This document shows, piece by piece, positions 1 through 9,127 of a DNA stretch of 64,000 nucleotides. The translations under genes were made by a program, and so were the position numbers. Under the pieces are notes generated by a model that was not told the origin of the DNA, ran no database searches, and worked only from the letters and a program-made list of their open reading frames with translations. Positions within the stretch are counted from its first letter, which is position 1, and the number at the start of each line of letters is the position of its first letter. The stretch spans positions 62,001 to 126,000 of the forward strand of contig NZ_LNQB01000102.1 in NCBI RefSeq assembly GCF_001651875.1. Reading direction: 5' to 3'. This stretch comes from Sinorhizobium saheli (GTDB lineage: Bacteria; Pseudomonadota; Alphaproteobacteria; Rhizobiales; Rhizobiaceae).

Positions 1-162
1 GGCGGCGACCGAGGCTCCCAAGGTGGCGACAACGGCGGAGCGACCGGCGGGGGCGGCGAGTCGAAGGACGGCAAGGCTGGCGAAAATGCCAACAACGGCC
101 GCGGCAATGGCGGCGGCGACGGGACGCCTGGCAACACTGATAAGAGCGATAATGACCGTTGA
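1..162 (+). CDS. C-terminal end of a glycine-rich protein (5' part outside window)
   Basis: Frame 1 is open from the first base to a TGA at 160-162 and encodes 53 residues. They are almost entirely Gly, Asn, Asp, Lys, Glu and Ser, with repeated GG/GGG blocks and no hydrophobic segment. This is the tail of a longer protein. Low-complexity Gly/Asn/Asp tails occur on secreted or surface-exposed proteins, but the domain that would define function lies upstream of the window, so no family can be named. A strong intrinsic terminator follows at 352-387 in the same orientation. Confidence 0.55.
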   Translation, partial: GGDRGSQGGDNGGATGGGGESKDGKAGENANNGRGNGGGDGTPGNTDKSDNDR

Positions 163-351
163 CGTCTGTGCGGTCGCCTGATCCGCGCGGCTCGGAGTGC
201 GACGAAAGGCGGGCAGGCCGTGTGTCGCATTCCGTCTCGAATGCCTGACCAGGGAAACTCCGGGTGAGCCGAAGTCATCGGGAAGCGCAGTCGAGATGCC
301 GGGAAGCGACAAGCCAGGCTGCTTATCCGGCAAGATCAACGGCAATTTCCA

Positions 352-387
352 GGAGGGCGGCCCCCGCAGGAGCCGCCCTCCTTTTTT
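352..387 (+). terminator. Strong rho-independent terminator
   Basis: There is a perfect 10-bp stem, GGAGGGCGGC at 352-361 paired with GCCGCCCTCC at 372-381, with a 10-nt loop and six T residues directly after it (382-387). It lies downstream of the glycine-rich gene and is oriented to end its transcript, or that of an unseen small RNA in 163-351. No other gene could be supported in 163-579. Confidence 0.85.
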
Positions 388-421
388 CTGATGCCACGCG
401 CGCGGCGCATGCAGCAAATCA

Positions 422-470
422 GGGCGCTACGGCGACCTTTGCGCGCCTGATAAGACGCCCGGTGCTGTAA
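422..470 (-). repeat. RIME1-like intergenic element, left half
   Basis: Read on the minus strand, this stretch matches the left half of the full element at 24382-24488. It shares the palindromic core around GCGTCTTATC...GCGCGCAAAGG and the flanking GTAGCGC-type end. It sits in the gene-free stretch between the terminator at 352-387 and the nuclease gene at 580. The name RIME1 is from memory of rhizobial mosaic repeats and was not verified. Confidence 0.6.
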
Positions 471-579
471 TCTCACGAATTGCCGTAGTCGGGGCGATCC
501 ATGGAACGAGTGGACGTCGCGACAACCTTTCAGCAACCCCTCGCCTCGATAATGCCCCGGCAATCGAGGACCGAATCGG

Positions 580-1308
580 ATGGCCAAGACAAGTTCCAGG
601 AGACGAAAGCGCAGCTCGAGCCGGAAGGGCAGCCGAGGCGGCATGGCGCCGTGGTACCTCGCGGCGATCGTCCTCGTCGGCGGCATCGTCGCCTATGACC
701 ACCGGGAGAAACTTCGGGACTTGCCGGCCGGAGGCGACGTGATGGCCCTTTTCACGCAGTCCGAACGGAAGGCGAAGCCGCCGGTCGCGACGCGGCCAAA
801 GGAGGCGGGGCTGCGCGCCCGGGCGAAGGAAGAGCAGACAGGATCGATTGCGCGCAAACCGGCCTTGGCCGCGCCGTCGCCGCTCGAGCGGCCGGTGGAA
901 CAGCTGCCGGCGTCGCCGGTTCCAAGCCTTGCCGACAGCAATACGTTCTACTTCTGCGGCATCCGCCACGACAACTGCGTCATCGACGGCGACACCTTTC
1001 TCTTCAACGGCGAAAGAATCCTTCTCGCCGATATCGACGCGCCCGAAACGAAGCTCGCCAAATGCGACGAGGAGCGGTCGCGTGGCTCCTATGCCAAGGC
1101 GCGCCTGCGCGAACTGCTGAATGCCGGCAAGTTCACGCTCGTCGCCTCGGGGCAGGAAACCGACGCCGACGAAGCCGGCAAGCCCCGTGTGGTGATGAGG
1201 GATGGCAGGTCGCTCGGCGATACTCTGATTTCGGAGGGCCTGGCGAAACGAAGGGTCGCCCGTCCGTTGTCCTGGTGCAGTCCGTCCGGACGCCGCGTTT
1301 CCGGTTGA
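580..1308 (+). CDS. Membrane-anchored thermonuclease-like (SNase) protein
   Basis: This 242-residue protein has a very basic N-terminus (residues 1-20, Arg/Lys/Ser), one membrane segment (about 23-38, WYLAAIVLVGGIVAY) and a Pro/Ala/Lys-rich linker. A C-terminal staphylococcal-nuclease-like domain spans about 125-235. The domain shows the family signature: IDGDTF, then GERILLADIDAPETK, in which the Arg and the Asp/Glu residues match active-site positions of the fold, and later a GLAKRR...SWC end. The expected role is a phosphodiesterase acting outside the cytoplasmic membrane, but activity is inferred from motifs only. The gene stands alone, with the RIME-like repeat upstream and a convergent neighbour downstream. 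Confidence 0.8.
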   Translation: MAKTSSRRRKRSSSRKGSRGGMAPWYLAAIVLVGGIVAYDHREKLRDLPAGGDVMALFTQSERKAKPPVATRPKEAGLRARAKEEQTGSIARKPALAAPSPLERPVEQLPASPVPSLADSNTFYFCGIRHDNCVIDGDTFLFNGERILLADIDAPETKLAKCDEERSRGSYAKARLRELLNAGKFTLVASGQETDADEAGKPRVVMRDGRSLGDTLISEGLAKRRVARPLSWCSPSGRRVSG

Positions 1309-1355
1309 GACCGGGCGGAAGCCGAAAGCCGAAGCGCGCGGTCACCCTCTTATAA

Positions 1356-2261
1356 TCAGCCATGGCGCTCGTGATCGGCTAGCACTTCATCGATGATGCG
1401 TCGCGATCGCTCCACCTCGAGAGGATCCGTGCCTGGCATTTCGGCGGCAACGATCAGCGCCTTCCACAGCGTCCAGCCGCGGCCGCGCGCCCAGGTTCCC
1501 TCGTCGAGCGGCAGTGCTGCGCGGAACGCTTCCCGGCTTTCGCCCTCGAACATCGTCCAGGCGATCGACAGGTCGCAGGCGGGATCGCCGACGCCGGACG
1601 TGCCGAAGTCGATGATCGCACTCAGGCGGCCGTCCTCGACGAGAAGGTTGCCCGGCGCGACATCGCCGTGGAACCAGACCGGCGCGCCGCTCCAGGCCGT
1701 GGCAAGTGCCCGCTCCCATACGGCACGCGCTTGAGCGACGTCGATCTTGCCGTCGAGCCTTCCGAGCGCCCAGCGCGTCTCATGATCGTAAACGGCCAGC
1801 GACCCGCCGCGAAAGAAATTATGCTGCCCCGGCGGCGGTCCGCCGTCGGCGCCAACCCCTTGCAGCGCTGTCAGGAACTCGGCCAGCGTTCTTGCGAAGG
1901 CACTCATGTCGGCGACGGGCGCGTGGATCGCGGTCTCGCCCTCGCGCCATTGATAGATGGACCAATGCCAGGGATAGCCTTCGCCCGGCCGCCCCATTGC
2001 CACCGGCACGGGAATGGGAAGAGGCAGAAGCGGCGCCAGTCGCGGCAGCCAATGCTGCTCCTTCTCCACCTGGAGCGCATAAGAGGCGGCGCTCGGCAAG
2101 CGCACGGTCATCCCGTCGCCGAGATGAAAGGTCCGGTTGTCCCACCCACCGAAGCGCACCGGCTTCACCGGCAGTTCGGCCCAGCGCGGAAACTGCGCGG
2201 CGATCAGCCGCCGGACGAGGGCCACGTCGATACTGGGTTTTTCGGGAGAGATCGAGGACAT
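1356..2261 (-). CDS. Aminoglycoside phosphotransferase (APH)-family kinase
   Basis: The protein (301 residues) has the protein-kinase-like APH fold. It carries the catalytic-loop motif HGDVAPGNLLV, in which Asp is the base and Asn binds metal, followed by the IIDFGTSGVGDPACDL metal-binding segment. The family phosphorylates small molecules such as aminoglycosides, macrolides, homoserine or choline. Chromosomal rhizobial members usually have unknown substrates, so resistance should not be assumed. The longer frame begins at 2303, but the ATG at 2261 is preceded by GGAAG and starts right before the conserved N-terminal sequence. It lies just downstream of the NADH dehydrogenase gene (2315) on the same strand and may be cotranscribed with it. 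Confidence 0.8.
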   Translation of the reverse strand: MSSISPEKPSIDVALVRRLIAAQFPRWAELPVKPVRFGGWDNRTFHLGDGMTVRLPSAASYALQVEKEQHWLPRLAPLLPLPIPVPVAMGRPGEGYPWHWSIYQWREGETAIHAPVADMSAFARTLAEFLTALQGVGADGGPPPGQHNFFRGGSLAVYDHETRWALGRLDGKIDVAQARAVWERALATAWSGAPVWFHGDVAPGNLLVEDGRLSAIIDFGTSGVGDPACDLSIAWTMFEGESREAFRAALPLDEGTWARGRGWTLWKALIVAAEMPGTDPLEVERSRRIIDEVLADHERHG

Positions 2262-2314
2262 CGCAAGACAACTTCCAGCTGCAGAGCGGGTCACACTATG
2301 CACGGCGTTGTCCC

Positions 2315-3601
2315 CTACGGCAACCGCCCGGCGTCACCTTCCTTGCGCAACGTCTCCTTCTGCGTGATCAACCGGGCGCTGTGCTGGCCGCTCAGATAGG
2401 TCCACAGCCAGCTCCAGGCCACTGCGAAGCGGCTGCGGGTACCGATCAGGAAATAGATATGCGCGATGCCCCATATCCACCAGGCGAGCGCGCCCTTGAG
2501 CCTGATCCGGCCGAAGTCGATGATCGCCGCCCGCCTGCCGATGGTGGCGAGGCTTCCCTGGTGGCGATAACGGAATGCCGCCGGCACCGGCCGGCCTTCG
2601 AGCCGGGCCCGGATGACTCTTGCGACGAAGGCGCCCTGCTGCTTGGCGGCAGGCGCTATTCCGGGCACCGGCGAACCGTCTTCCTGCTTGACCGAGGCCG
2701 TGTCGCCGATGACGAAGATCTCCGGGTGCCCGGGCGCCGTCAGGTCCCGCCCGACAAGCGCGCGGCCGGCCCGGTCCGATTCGATCCCGAGCCACCCGGC
2801 AGCGGGCGAGGCCTGGACGCCGGCTGCCCAGACGAGCGTGCGGCTCGGCAGGAACTCGTCGCCGATCATCACACCGAAATCGGTGCAGTCGGTGACCGGC
2901 GTTCCGGTGCGCACCTCGACGCCTAGTTTGTCCAGTTCGCGGAGCGCATAGGCGGAAAGATCGTCGCTGAAGGCAGGCAGGATGCGCGGTCCCGCCTCCA
3001 CGAGCACCACCCGCGCCCGGCGCGTGTCGATCCGGCGAAACTCGCCCGGCAGCGTCCTGTGCGCCATTTCGGCGATGATGCCGGCAAGCTCGACGCCGGT
3101 CGGTCCCGCACCGATCACGGTGAAGGTCAGAAGCGCGTCGCGTATGGCGGCATCATCCTCCACCTCCGCCTGCTCGAAGGCGAGGAGCACCCGCCGGCGG
3201 ATTGTCGTCGCATCCTCGAGCGTTTTCAGGCCCGGCGCCACGGGCGCCCATTCGTCGTGGCCGAAATAGGCATGTGTCGCGCCGGTCGCCAGCACCAGCG
3301 TGTCGTAGGCAATCGCTGGTCCGTTCGCCAGCATCACCGTTCTCGTGACCTTGTCGACCGCCGTGGCTTCGCCGAGCAGCGTCGTAACTTCCGGCCGGTC
3401 GCGGTAGAGATGGCGAATCGGCCAGGCGATCTCCGACGTCGCGAGCACCGTGGTCGCCACCTGGTAGAGCAGCGGCTGAAAAAGATGATGGTTGCGCCGG
3501 TCGATGAGCGTGACCCGGACCGGCACGCCCTTGAGATCGTTGACGAGCTGCAGCCCGCCGAAACCGCCGCCGACTACGACAACGTGATGGTCCTTCTGCA
3601 T
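2315..3601 (-). CDS. ndh: Type II NADH dehydrogenase (NDH-2), FAD-dependent
   Basis: This is a 428-residue flavoprotein. The N-terminal FAD dinucleotide-binding motif is VVVVGGGFGGL (residues 7-17), followed by the NDH-2 signature around NHHLFQPLLYQVAT. The second nucleotide-binding motif, for NADH, is VIGAGPTGVELAG, and the FAD-binding segment FVIGDTAS lies near residue 300. A C-terminal hydrophobic/amphipathic region (WIWGIAHIYFLIG) fits membrane attachment. The enzyme oxidises NADH and passes electrons to quinone without pumping protons. The length is normal for the family. Distinguishing NDH-2 from sulfide:quinone reductase-like relatives rests on overall motif similarity; the redox Cys pair of sulfide:quinone reductases is not evident. 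Confidence 0.85.
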   Translation of the reverse strand: MQKDHHVVVVGGGFGGLQLVNDLKGVPVRVTLIDRRNHHLFQPLLYQVATTVLATSEIAWPIRHLYRDRPEVTTLLGEATAVDKVTRTVMLANGPAIAYDTLVLATGATHAYFGHDEWAPVAPGLKTLEDATTIRRRVLLAFEQAEVEDDAAIRDALLTFTVIGAGPTGVELAGIIAEMAHRTLPGEFRRIDTRRARVVLVEAGPRILPAFSDDLSAYALRELDKLGVEVRTGTPVTDCTDFGVMIGDEFLPSRTLVWAAGVQASPAAGWLGIESDRAGRALVGRDLTAPGHPEIFVIGDTASVKQEDGSPVPGIAPAAKQQGAFVARVIRARLEGRPVPAAFRYRHQGSLATIGRRAAIIDFGRIRLKGALAWWIWGIAHIYFLIGTRSRFAVAWSWLWTYLSGQHSARLITQKETLRKEGDAGRLP

Positions 3602-3711
3602 CGGCTTCTGCCCTGTTTGCTCTGGAGACTGTCCAATTCAATGCGCCGACGCGCAAGCGCCGCGTCGGCATGGCTGCTTTGCAGTCGCGGAACGTCGCCC
3701 CGGCTCCGGCC

Positions 3712-4176
3712 CTATTCGGCATAACCGACCGGCACCGCCGTGCCACTTTTCAGGATTTCCATCGAGATCGAGGCGGAAACGTCGAAAAGCTCGACCTTGC
3801 GCACGATCTGCTTATAGACCACGTCATAGTGCTCGACACGCGGCAGCACGACCTTGACGATGTAGTCGTAGTTGCCCGTCAATCGATGCGCCTCGACGAT
3901 CTCGGGAATGTCGCTGATCACGCGCCGGAATTTCTCGATCCATTCGTCGGAGTGGTGGGCGCTCTTGATCAGCGCGAAGACCGTGGTCGGCACGCCCATC
4001 TTTTCCCGGTCGAGCACCACGATGCGCCGGGCGATATAGCCCGCCTCCTCCAGCCGCTGGATGCGCCTGGAACAGGCCGAGAGCGAAAGGTTCACCCGCT
4101 CGGCGAGGTCGCCCATCGCGACACTCGCATCGTCCTGCAGAAGCATGAGCAGCTTCCGATCTCTCTCATCCAGCAC
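3712..4176 (-). CDS. Lrp/AsnC-family transcriptional regulator
   Basis: The protein has an N-terminal winged helix (LDERDRKLLMLLQDDASVAMGDLAERVNLSLSAC..., residues 2-50) and a C-terminal RAM/ACT-like sensor domain containing LTGNYDYIVKVVLP. The 154-residue length is typical of Lrp proteins. The longer frame begins at a GTG (4227), but the GTG at 4176 is preceded by AAGGAG eight bases upstream and gives the family's usual N-terminus. Lrp regulators sense amino acids. This one is divergent from an Asp/Glu racemase-type gene across about 208 bp that contains a palindrome, so control of that gene and autoregulation are plausible. Confidence 0.9.
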   Translation of the reverse strand: MLDERDRKLLMLLQDDASVAMGDLAERVNLSLSACSRRIQRLEEAGYIARRIVVLDREKMGVPTTVFALIKSAHHSDEWIEKFRRVISDIPEIVEAHRLTGNYDYIVKVVLPRVEHYDVVYKQIVRKVELFDVSASISMEILKSGTAVPVGYAE

Positions 4177-4232
4177 GCTCTGACTCCTTGCAGTCGCAAT
4201 TGCGCCGACATTTTGCACGGAACTCACCTAAC

Positions 4233-4249
4233 GCGCAAATATTTCGCGC
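4233..4249. promoter_or_regulatory. Candidate Lrp-type operator between divergent genes
   Basis: GCGC, AAATATTT, C, GCGC reads as an almost perfect palindrome, with A/T-rich centre and G/C-rich arms. It lies in the divergent region between the Lrp gene and the racemase-like gene. Lrp-family sites are degenerate palindromes with A/T centres, so this is a reasonable candidate. Assignment is by position and symmetry only. Confidence 0.4.
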
Positions 4250-4384
4250 CGAATGTTCTCGGCTTTTCGATCATCGCAAACAAATTCGGCCAGAGCCGCA
4301 TCATAATTCTAACACCGAAACGGGCTCGCAAGGTGGCAAAGGCCGCCCTGGGAACGACTATTCATCGAGAACGAGGGAAGAGCG

Positions 4385-5104
4385 ATGGAAATGCGCAAGA
4401 TCGGCCTCATCGGCGGCATGAGCTTTGAAAGCTCCGCGGTCTACTACCGGATGGTGAACGAGGCCGTGCGCGAGCGGCTGGGCGCGCTGCACTCCGCGGA
4501 AGTGCTTCTGCACTCCGTCGACTTCCAGAAGATCGTGGACCTGCAGAAAGCCGGCCGTTGGGACGAGGCCGCCCGCTGCCTTGCCGATGTCGCGCGCGGG
4601 CTCGAGGCCGGCGGGGCCGAATGCGTCCTGATCTGCACGAACACCATGCACCTCATCGCCGATAGCGTGCAAACCTCGGTGAACGTCCCGCTGATCAATA
4701 TCATCGACGAGACGGCGCTGCGCCTCAAGGCGGGCGGCAGCCGCAGGCCGCTCCTGCTTGCCACGCGCTACACGATGGAGCACGGCTTCTATGCCGAGCG
4801 GATGAAAAGGCACGGCATCGACCTCATGGTGCCGGACGCCGAAGGTCGCGCCCTCACCCACAACGTCATCTTCGATGAGCTCTGTGCCGGCAAGGTGCTT
4901 GAGACTTCTCGCGCGGCGTTGATCGCGCTGATCGACAAGGCGAAGGCGGACGGCGCCGATGCCGTCATCCTCGGCTGCACGGAAATCTGCCTGATCCTCG
5001 ACCCGGCCAATCTCCCGCTCCCCGGCTTCGATTCCACCGCCATCCACGCCGAGGCGGCGGTCGATTTTGCGCTCGGCGGGCGAAGGACAAGTTGCGCGGC
5101 CTAG
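4385..5104 (+). CDS. Aspartate/glutamate racemase family protein
   Basis: This 239-residue protein belongs to the cofactor-independent two-cysteine racemase superfamily. The N-terminal MRKIGLIGGMSFESSAVYY is the family's phosphate/substrate loop. The two catalytic cysteines lie in ICTNTMH (about residue 82) and LGCTEI (about residue 198). Such enzymes interconvert L- and D-amino acids, usually aspartate or glutamate, by one-base/one-acid proton transfer. The start is the ATG after GGAAGAGCG. The divergent Lrp regulator suggests amino-acid-responsive control. Substrate cannot be decided from sequence alone. Confidence 0.85.
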   Translation: MEMRKIGLIGGMSFESSAVYYRMVNEAVRERLGALHSAEVLLHSVDFQKIVDLQKAGRWDEAARCLADVARGLEAGGAECVLICTNTMHLIADSVQTSVNVPLINIIDETALRLKAGGSRRPLLLATRYTMEHGFYAERMKRHGIDLMVPDAEGRALTHNVIFDELCAGKVLETSRAALIALIDKAKADGADAVILGCTEICLILDPANLPLPGFDSTAIHAEAAVDFALGGRRTSCAA

Positions 5105-5143
5105 AGGGGGTGTGCGCACACATGCTCTAACGGCGCGGCCGTG

Positions 5144-5548
5144 TCATCCTGCCGCGTCGAACGCCGCCCGCGCCTTGCGGATCGCCTCGTGATTTTCGAG
5201 TGACCAGTCGACAAAAAGCCTGAGAACGACAAGGAATGAGCGGCCGAGATCCGTCAGGCTATATTCCACGCTCGGCGGCTGCGTCGGATAGACCGTGCGG
5301 TTGAGATAGCCGTCGCGTTGCAGGTCGCGCAGCGTCTGGGTCAGCATGCGCTGAGAGATGTCCGGAATGAGCCGCCGCAGCTGCGAGAAGCGCAACGGAC
5401 CATCGGCCAGCGACAGGATCATCAGCGAATTCCACTTGCCGCCGATATTGTCCATCACGTCGCGCACCGGGCAATTGTCGATATCCATCGCCACGCCGCC
5501 GACGATCGCCACGCGCTTGCCCTCCACCTTGCCCGTCGCCTTGTTCAT
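5144..5548 (-). CDS. HxlR-family transcriptional regulator (YtfH-like)
   Basis: The protein is 134 residues with the HxlR winged-helix signature: [34 protein letters not shown], then [21 protein letters not shown] and [12 protein letters not shown]. The conserved N-terminal Cys (residue 26, DNCPV) is the redox-sensing position in several HxlR regulators such as HypR, YodB and QorR. It is divergent from a QorB-like quinone/NAD(P)H reductase gene, the same pairing as ytfH-ytfG in enterobacteria. It probably represses that reductase and itself and is relieved by electrophiles or oxidants. Confidence 0.88.
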   Translation of the reverse strand: MNKATGKVEGKRVAIVGGVAMDIDNCPVRDVMDNIGGKWNSLMILSLADGPLRFSQLRRLIPDISQRMLTQTLRDLQRDGYLNRTVYPTQPPSVEYSLTDLGRSFLVVLRLFVDWSLENHEAIRKARAAFDAAG

Positions 5549-5715
5549 GGCGGTTCCCTTTCCGTAACCACAGCAGAAAAAACTGCCTCCTTTACAGCTC
5601 TTAGCAGATTACGGGATAAGAGCAACTCTCAAAAAGAGACCAGCATTCGGCACGAGCCCAAGCATGCGGCTTCTCGACATGCCGCCGAGGCTGGGAAGGA
5701 AACGAAAGGAAGACC

Positions 5716-6603
5716 ATGTCCGAAAAACTGCTCGTGACCGGCGCCGCCGGCCAACTCGGCAAGCTCGTGCTCGATGCGCTTCTCGCCTCTGGCAAGACCA
5801 GGCCTGCCGATATCATCGCCACCAGCCGCGACACCGCCAAGCTCGCCGAATACGCCGCAAAGGGCGTCGAGACCCGCACCGCCGACTTCGACGAACCCGC
5901 CTCGCTCGAGACGGCCTTCGCCGGCGCCGACCGCATCCTCATCATTTCGACCGACGTCCTCGACCAGCCGGGCAAGCGGCTGCAGCAGCACCTTGCAGCC
6001 GTCGAAGCCGCTAGGAAGGCTGGCGTGAAGCACATCATCTACACCTCGATGCCGAACCCAGAAAGCTCCGTCATCCCCTTCGCCGCCGATCATCTCGGCA
6101 CCGAAAACGCCATCAAGGCGACGGGCATTTCCTATACGATCCTGCGCAATGCCTGGTACATGGAAAACCTCTTCCTGTCGCTGCCGCACGCGCTTCAAAG
6201 CGGGCAATGGTACTCCTCCGCCGGCACCGGCCGCATCTCCCACATCGCCCGCGGCGACCTCGCCGCAGCCGCGGCCGCCGCCCTTCAATCCGGCACGACC
6301 GAAAGCCGCACCTACACGCTGACGGGAACGCATGCCTTCACGACCGACGAGATCGCTGCGCTCGTCGCCAAGGCCACGGGCAAGAAGCTGGACGTCGTCC
6401 ATATCTCCGACGAAGCGCTGGCCGGCGGCCTCAAGGGCGCCGGCCTGCCGGACTTCTTCGTGCCGATCCTCGTCTCCTTCGACACCAACACGCGCGAGGG
6501 CCATTTCGATGTCGTGACCGATGACGCCGCAAGCCTCACCGGCAGGACACCGCTCGGGCTCTCCGACTTCCTGAAGGAAAACAAGGCCGCGCTCACGCAC
6601 TGA
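5716..6603 (+). CDS. NmrA-like NAD(P)H-binding oxidoreductase (QorB/YtfG-like quinone reductase)
   Basis: This is a 295-residue atypical short-chain dehydrogenase. The N-terminal Rossmann motif VTGAAGQLGKLV (residues 7-18) binds NAD(P)H. The middle has IYTSMPNPESS and the NmrA/QorB-type segment YTILRNAWYMENL. Members of this group reduce quinones with NADPH or act as redox sensors; the classical YxxxK dyad is not used. GGAAGGAAACGAAAGG precedes the start. The divergent HxlR regulator supports a role in quinone or electrophile detoxification. A terminator directly follows at 6627. Confidence 0.85.
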   Translation: MSEKLLVTGAAGQLGKLVLDALLASGKTRPADIIATSRDTAKLAEYAAKGVETRTADFDEPASLETAFAGADRILIISTDVLDQPGKRLQQHLAAVEAARKAGVKHIIYTSMPNPESSVIPFAADHLGTENAIKATGISYTILRNAWYMENLFLSLPHALQSGQWYSSAGTGRISHIARGDLAAAAAAALQSGTTESRTYTLTGTHAFTTDEIAALVAKATGKKLDVVHISDEALAGGLKGAGLPDFFVPILVSFDTNTREGHFDVVTDDAASLTGRTPLGLSDFLKENKAALTH

Positions 6604-6626
6604 GGCAACGGCCGCCACGACAATCG

Positions 6627-6650
6627 GGCCCGGCGAATGCCGGGCCTTTT
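6627..6650 (+). terminator. Rho-independent terminator after the QorB-like gene
   Basis: The 8-bp stem GGCCCGGC (6627-6634) and GCCGGGCC (6639-6646) encloses a GAAT loop and is followed by TTTT. It starts 24 bp after the stop codon at 6603. Confidence 0.85.
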
Positions 6651-6763
6651 CGTTGCAGGGGCGCTTCATCCACTTTGCCCGCGGCCTTGGCTGCTCCTCG
6701 CCGCAGCGGGGTGAGATGGCGAAAGCCAAGGACGCAGCACGTCGGCGCAGAATGCAGCGCCTC

Positions 6764-7516
6764 TTACACCGCCTCGCCGCAGGCGCGGCGGAAGCGGCGG
6801 ACCGTTTCGGCCATGCCGTATTCGAGCGCGTCGGCCGTCAGGCCGTGGCCGATCGAGACTTCGGCGAGCGCGGCAATGTGCTTCGCGAGCAACGGCAGGT
6901 TGGCGACCGTCAGATCGTGGCCGGCGTTGACTGCGAGACCCAGGCTGGTCGCGATCTCTGCCGTCCGGCCGAGCTCGGCGGCGATGCGTTCGGCCCTTTC
7001 CGGGTCGTCATGGCAGCCGCCATAAGGCCCCGTATAAAGTTCGATGCGATCAGCTCCGGTCTCCCTGGCAATCTTGAGCGCTTCCCGATCGGGAACGCCA
7101 TCGGCGAAAAGCGAGACCCGAAAACCCCGCTTCTTGAGCCGTCCGACGACATCGGCGAGCAGAAGGCGATCCTTGCGGAAATCCCAGCCATGGTCGGAGG
7201 TCGCCTGCGCCGGATCGTCCGGCACCAGCGTCACCTGCTCCGGCTCGTGTCGCGCGACCAGTTCGAGGAAACCCTCGTTGGGATAGCCTTCCATGTTGAA
7301 TTCCGCCTGCGGGAACTCGTCGTCGATCAGATTGCGAATCGGCTGGAGATCGGAAAAGCGGATATGCCGCTGGTCGGGACGAGGATGAACGGTGAGCCCG
7401 CTCGCCCCCGCCTGCAAAGCGATACGGCCGAGGCCGGCCACCGAGGGCCAGGGTAGATCGCGCCGGTTGCGCAGCATCGCGACGGCATTGAGATTCACGG
7501 AGAGTTTTGCGGGCAT
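6764..7516 (-). CDS. pdxJ: Pyridoxine 5'-phosphate synthase
   Basis: PdxJ condenses 3-amino-2-oxopropyl phosphate with 1-deoxy-D-xylulose 5-phosphate to form pyridoxine 5'-phosphate, the last ring-forming step of DXP-dependent vitamin B6 synthesis. The 250-residue TIM-barrel sequence has the family landmarks: [16 protein letters not shown] at the start, [48 protein letters not shown] and [12 protein letters not shown]...SIGHGL near the end. The open frame extends to 8848, antisense to the next gene. The ATG at 7516 gives the standard N-terminus and length. Confidence 0.95.
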   Translation of the reverse strand: MPAKLSVNLNAVAMLRNRRDLPWPSVAGLGRIALQAGASGLTVHPRPDQRHIRFSDLQPIRNLIDDEFPQAEFNMEGYPNEGFLELVARHEPEQVTLVPDDPAQATSDHGWDFRKDRLLLADVVGRLKKRGFRVSLFADGVPDREALKIARETGADRIELYTGPYGGCHDDPERAERIAAELGRTAEIATSLGLAVNAGHDLTVANLPLLAKHIAALAEVSIGHGLTADALEYGMAETVRRFRRACGEAV

Positions 7517-7741
7517 GTCGAAACTTTCGGACGGGGCTCCAGGCCGCACCGGGAGCGTATGATGGCTACGCCGCCGTTCTACCGCAGATTTCGCAAAACC
7601 GGAAATCGCCTTTCCGTGGTTTCTTGTCGCCGAATCATGACAACCACCATTTTTGGGCCTAAATTCCGAATCAGGTTGAGGTTGCTTATTTTCGAAAACT
7701 CTTTTCCGGCAAACGAGCCGTTTTTTCCTGGAGCCCCGCAA

Positions 7742-8851
7742 ATGACGCCAGCCGAAAGGCCCTGCGACGAGACGATCCGGCTGGCGCTCGGCCGGATTCT
7801 CGACAGCAAGGGCTTCCAGCGCTCCGAGCGGCTGAGGGCTTTCCTCGCCTATGTCATCGAGAAGGAAATCAACGGCGATGGTGGCCAGCTGAAAGGTTAT
7901 GCGATCGCCATCGACGTTTTCGGCCGCAGCCAGGCTTTCGATGCGGACAGGGATCCTCTCGTGCGCGTCCATGCCGGCAAGCTGCGCAAGCTGCTCAAGA
8001 GCTTCTACGAAACGGAGGGTGCCGGCGAAGAATGGCAGATCGCCATTCCCAAGGGCACCTATGTGCCGGAATATCGCCGGCGGCGCCCTCCGGCGCCCGC
8101 CGCGAGCGCGCCTCCGCCCTGTGAGTCGCCGCCAGTCCGCCGCCAGCCCCACGGGCGCAGACCGTCCTGGCAGCCTGCTCCCCTCTCCTCGCCCTTGGCC
8201 GTTCTCACCGTCCTGCCGCTCCTCCTGTTCGCGCCGCTGCCATCGCCGGAAATGACGCTCGATATCGACGCGGAGGCAAAACTCGCCAGCGGCCCCATGG
8301 CCGCGGTCAGAGGGCTTCCCTCCGTCCTGGTGAGGGTCGCCGGTCCGGCGCACAAGGACAGCGAACGTTTCGCAGCCTTGCTGCGCGAGGCCGCGCTCAG
8401 CCACAGGACCATAGCGCGGGCACCGGCCGACGGCAGCGACACGGCCGCCGCAAGCGATCAGCCGCTCGCATTTTCGATCACGCTCGCCTGGGACGAGGCG
8501 GCCGGCGGCATCCGCGTCACGCTCTTCCACGAGGGTGAAGGCATCCCGTTGCGACATGACTTCATCGCCGCGGAGCGGATCGCGAGCGAGCCCGACCTGC
8601 TTTACGAAAGCAGCTTGCTCGCCGCGCAGCTTTTCGCTCTGGACGGCGATATCTACGCCCATGCCGCAACGGAGGGCATGCAGAGCACCTTGATGGAGTG
8701 CATGCTGGCCACGGCGCGCTATCGCAAGCTCCTGACGCGCGACAGCTTTCAGCAAGCATGGGAATGCCAGCAGAAGCTTGCGCCCCTCAAGGGCGACGAG
8801 CCCTTCCTCATCCTGTCCGGCAGCAGCCGGAACCAGGCCATCGGCCACTGA
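7742..8851 (+). CDS. Membrane-anchored winged-helix-like protein of unknown function
   Basis: The N-terminal ~100 residues are a conserved module seen in many rhizobial signalling proteins: [19 protein letters not shown], then [33 protein letters not shown] and [12 protein letters not shown]. It resembles a CadC/ToxR-type DNA-binding winged helix. A Pro/Arg-rich linker follows, then one membrane segment (about 160-180, [15 protein letters not shown]) and a periplasmic domain of about 190 residues that I do not recognise. The ATG at 7742 is preceded by GGAG and begins right before the conserved module. A one-component membrane-bound regulator is the best guess. The periplasmic ligand and target genes are unknown. 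Confidence 0.65.
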   Translation: MTPAERPCDETIRLALGRILDSKGFQRSERLRAFLAYVIEKEINGDGGQLKGYAIAIDVFGRSQAFDADRDPLVRVHAGKLRKLLKSFYETEGAGEEWQIAIPKGTYVPEYRRRRPPAPAASAPPPCESPPVRRQPHGRRPSWQPAPLSSPLAVLTVLPLLLFAPLPSPEMTLDIDAEAKLASGPMAAVRGLPSVLVRVAGPAHKDSERFAALLREAALSHRTIARAPADGSDTAAASDQPLAFSITLAWDEAAGGIRVTLFHEGEGIPLRHDFIAAERIASEPDLLYESSLLAAQLFALDGDIYAHAATEGMQSTLMECMLATARYRKLLTRDSFQQAWECQQKLAPLKGDEPFLILSGSSRNQAIGH

Positions 8852-8870
8852 TCCGGCGTCTTGACAGGAC

Positions 8871-8920
8871 GCACCTGCGGCAACCTTTGCGCGTCGATAA
8901 GATGCACGCCGCGGCAGGGC
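8871..8920 (-). repeat. RIME1-like element, left half
   Basis: On the minus strand this segment carries the same GCGT..CTTATC..ACGCGCAAAGG palindromic core as the full copy at 24382-24488. It lies just after the stop of the winged-helix gene. The rest of 8921-9127 shows no supportable gene. Confidence 0.55.
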
Positions 8921-9127
8921 TGGTCATTTCAGCGATTCGCGCTTACCGTGAATCAGGTGCGTTGGGTCTGTATGCCAGGTTGCTCGTTGGAGCACCGCAC
9001 GTTCATTACGAACGCGCAAGGGAGCTCCAGCCCGTCAACGGGACATGCGGCCGGCGAAAGGCTGCTCTGACAAGCCATGCGTCCGAAGACGATCGGCGGG
9101 GTGGCGGAACCCGGGAGGCGCTGAGCG

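Noticed and set aside
1356-2261. Antibiotic-resistance gene
   Set aside because: The APH fold is shared by many metabolic kinases, and the chromosomal core context and lack of mobile elements do not support resistance.
7517-8848. Very long minus-strand frame (694 codons) extending pdxJ upstream
   Set aside because: The upstream part is antisense to the winged-helix gene, is Arg/Gly-rich without any family pattern, and PdxJ has its normal start and length from 7516.
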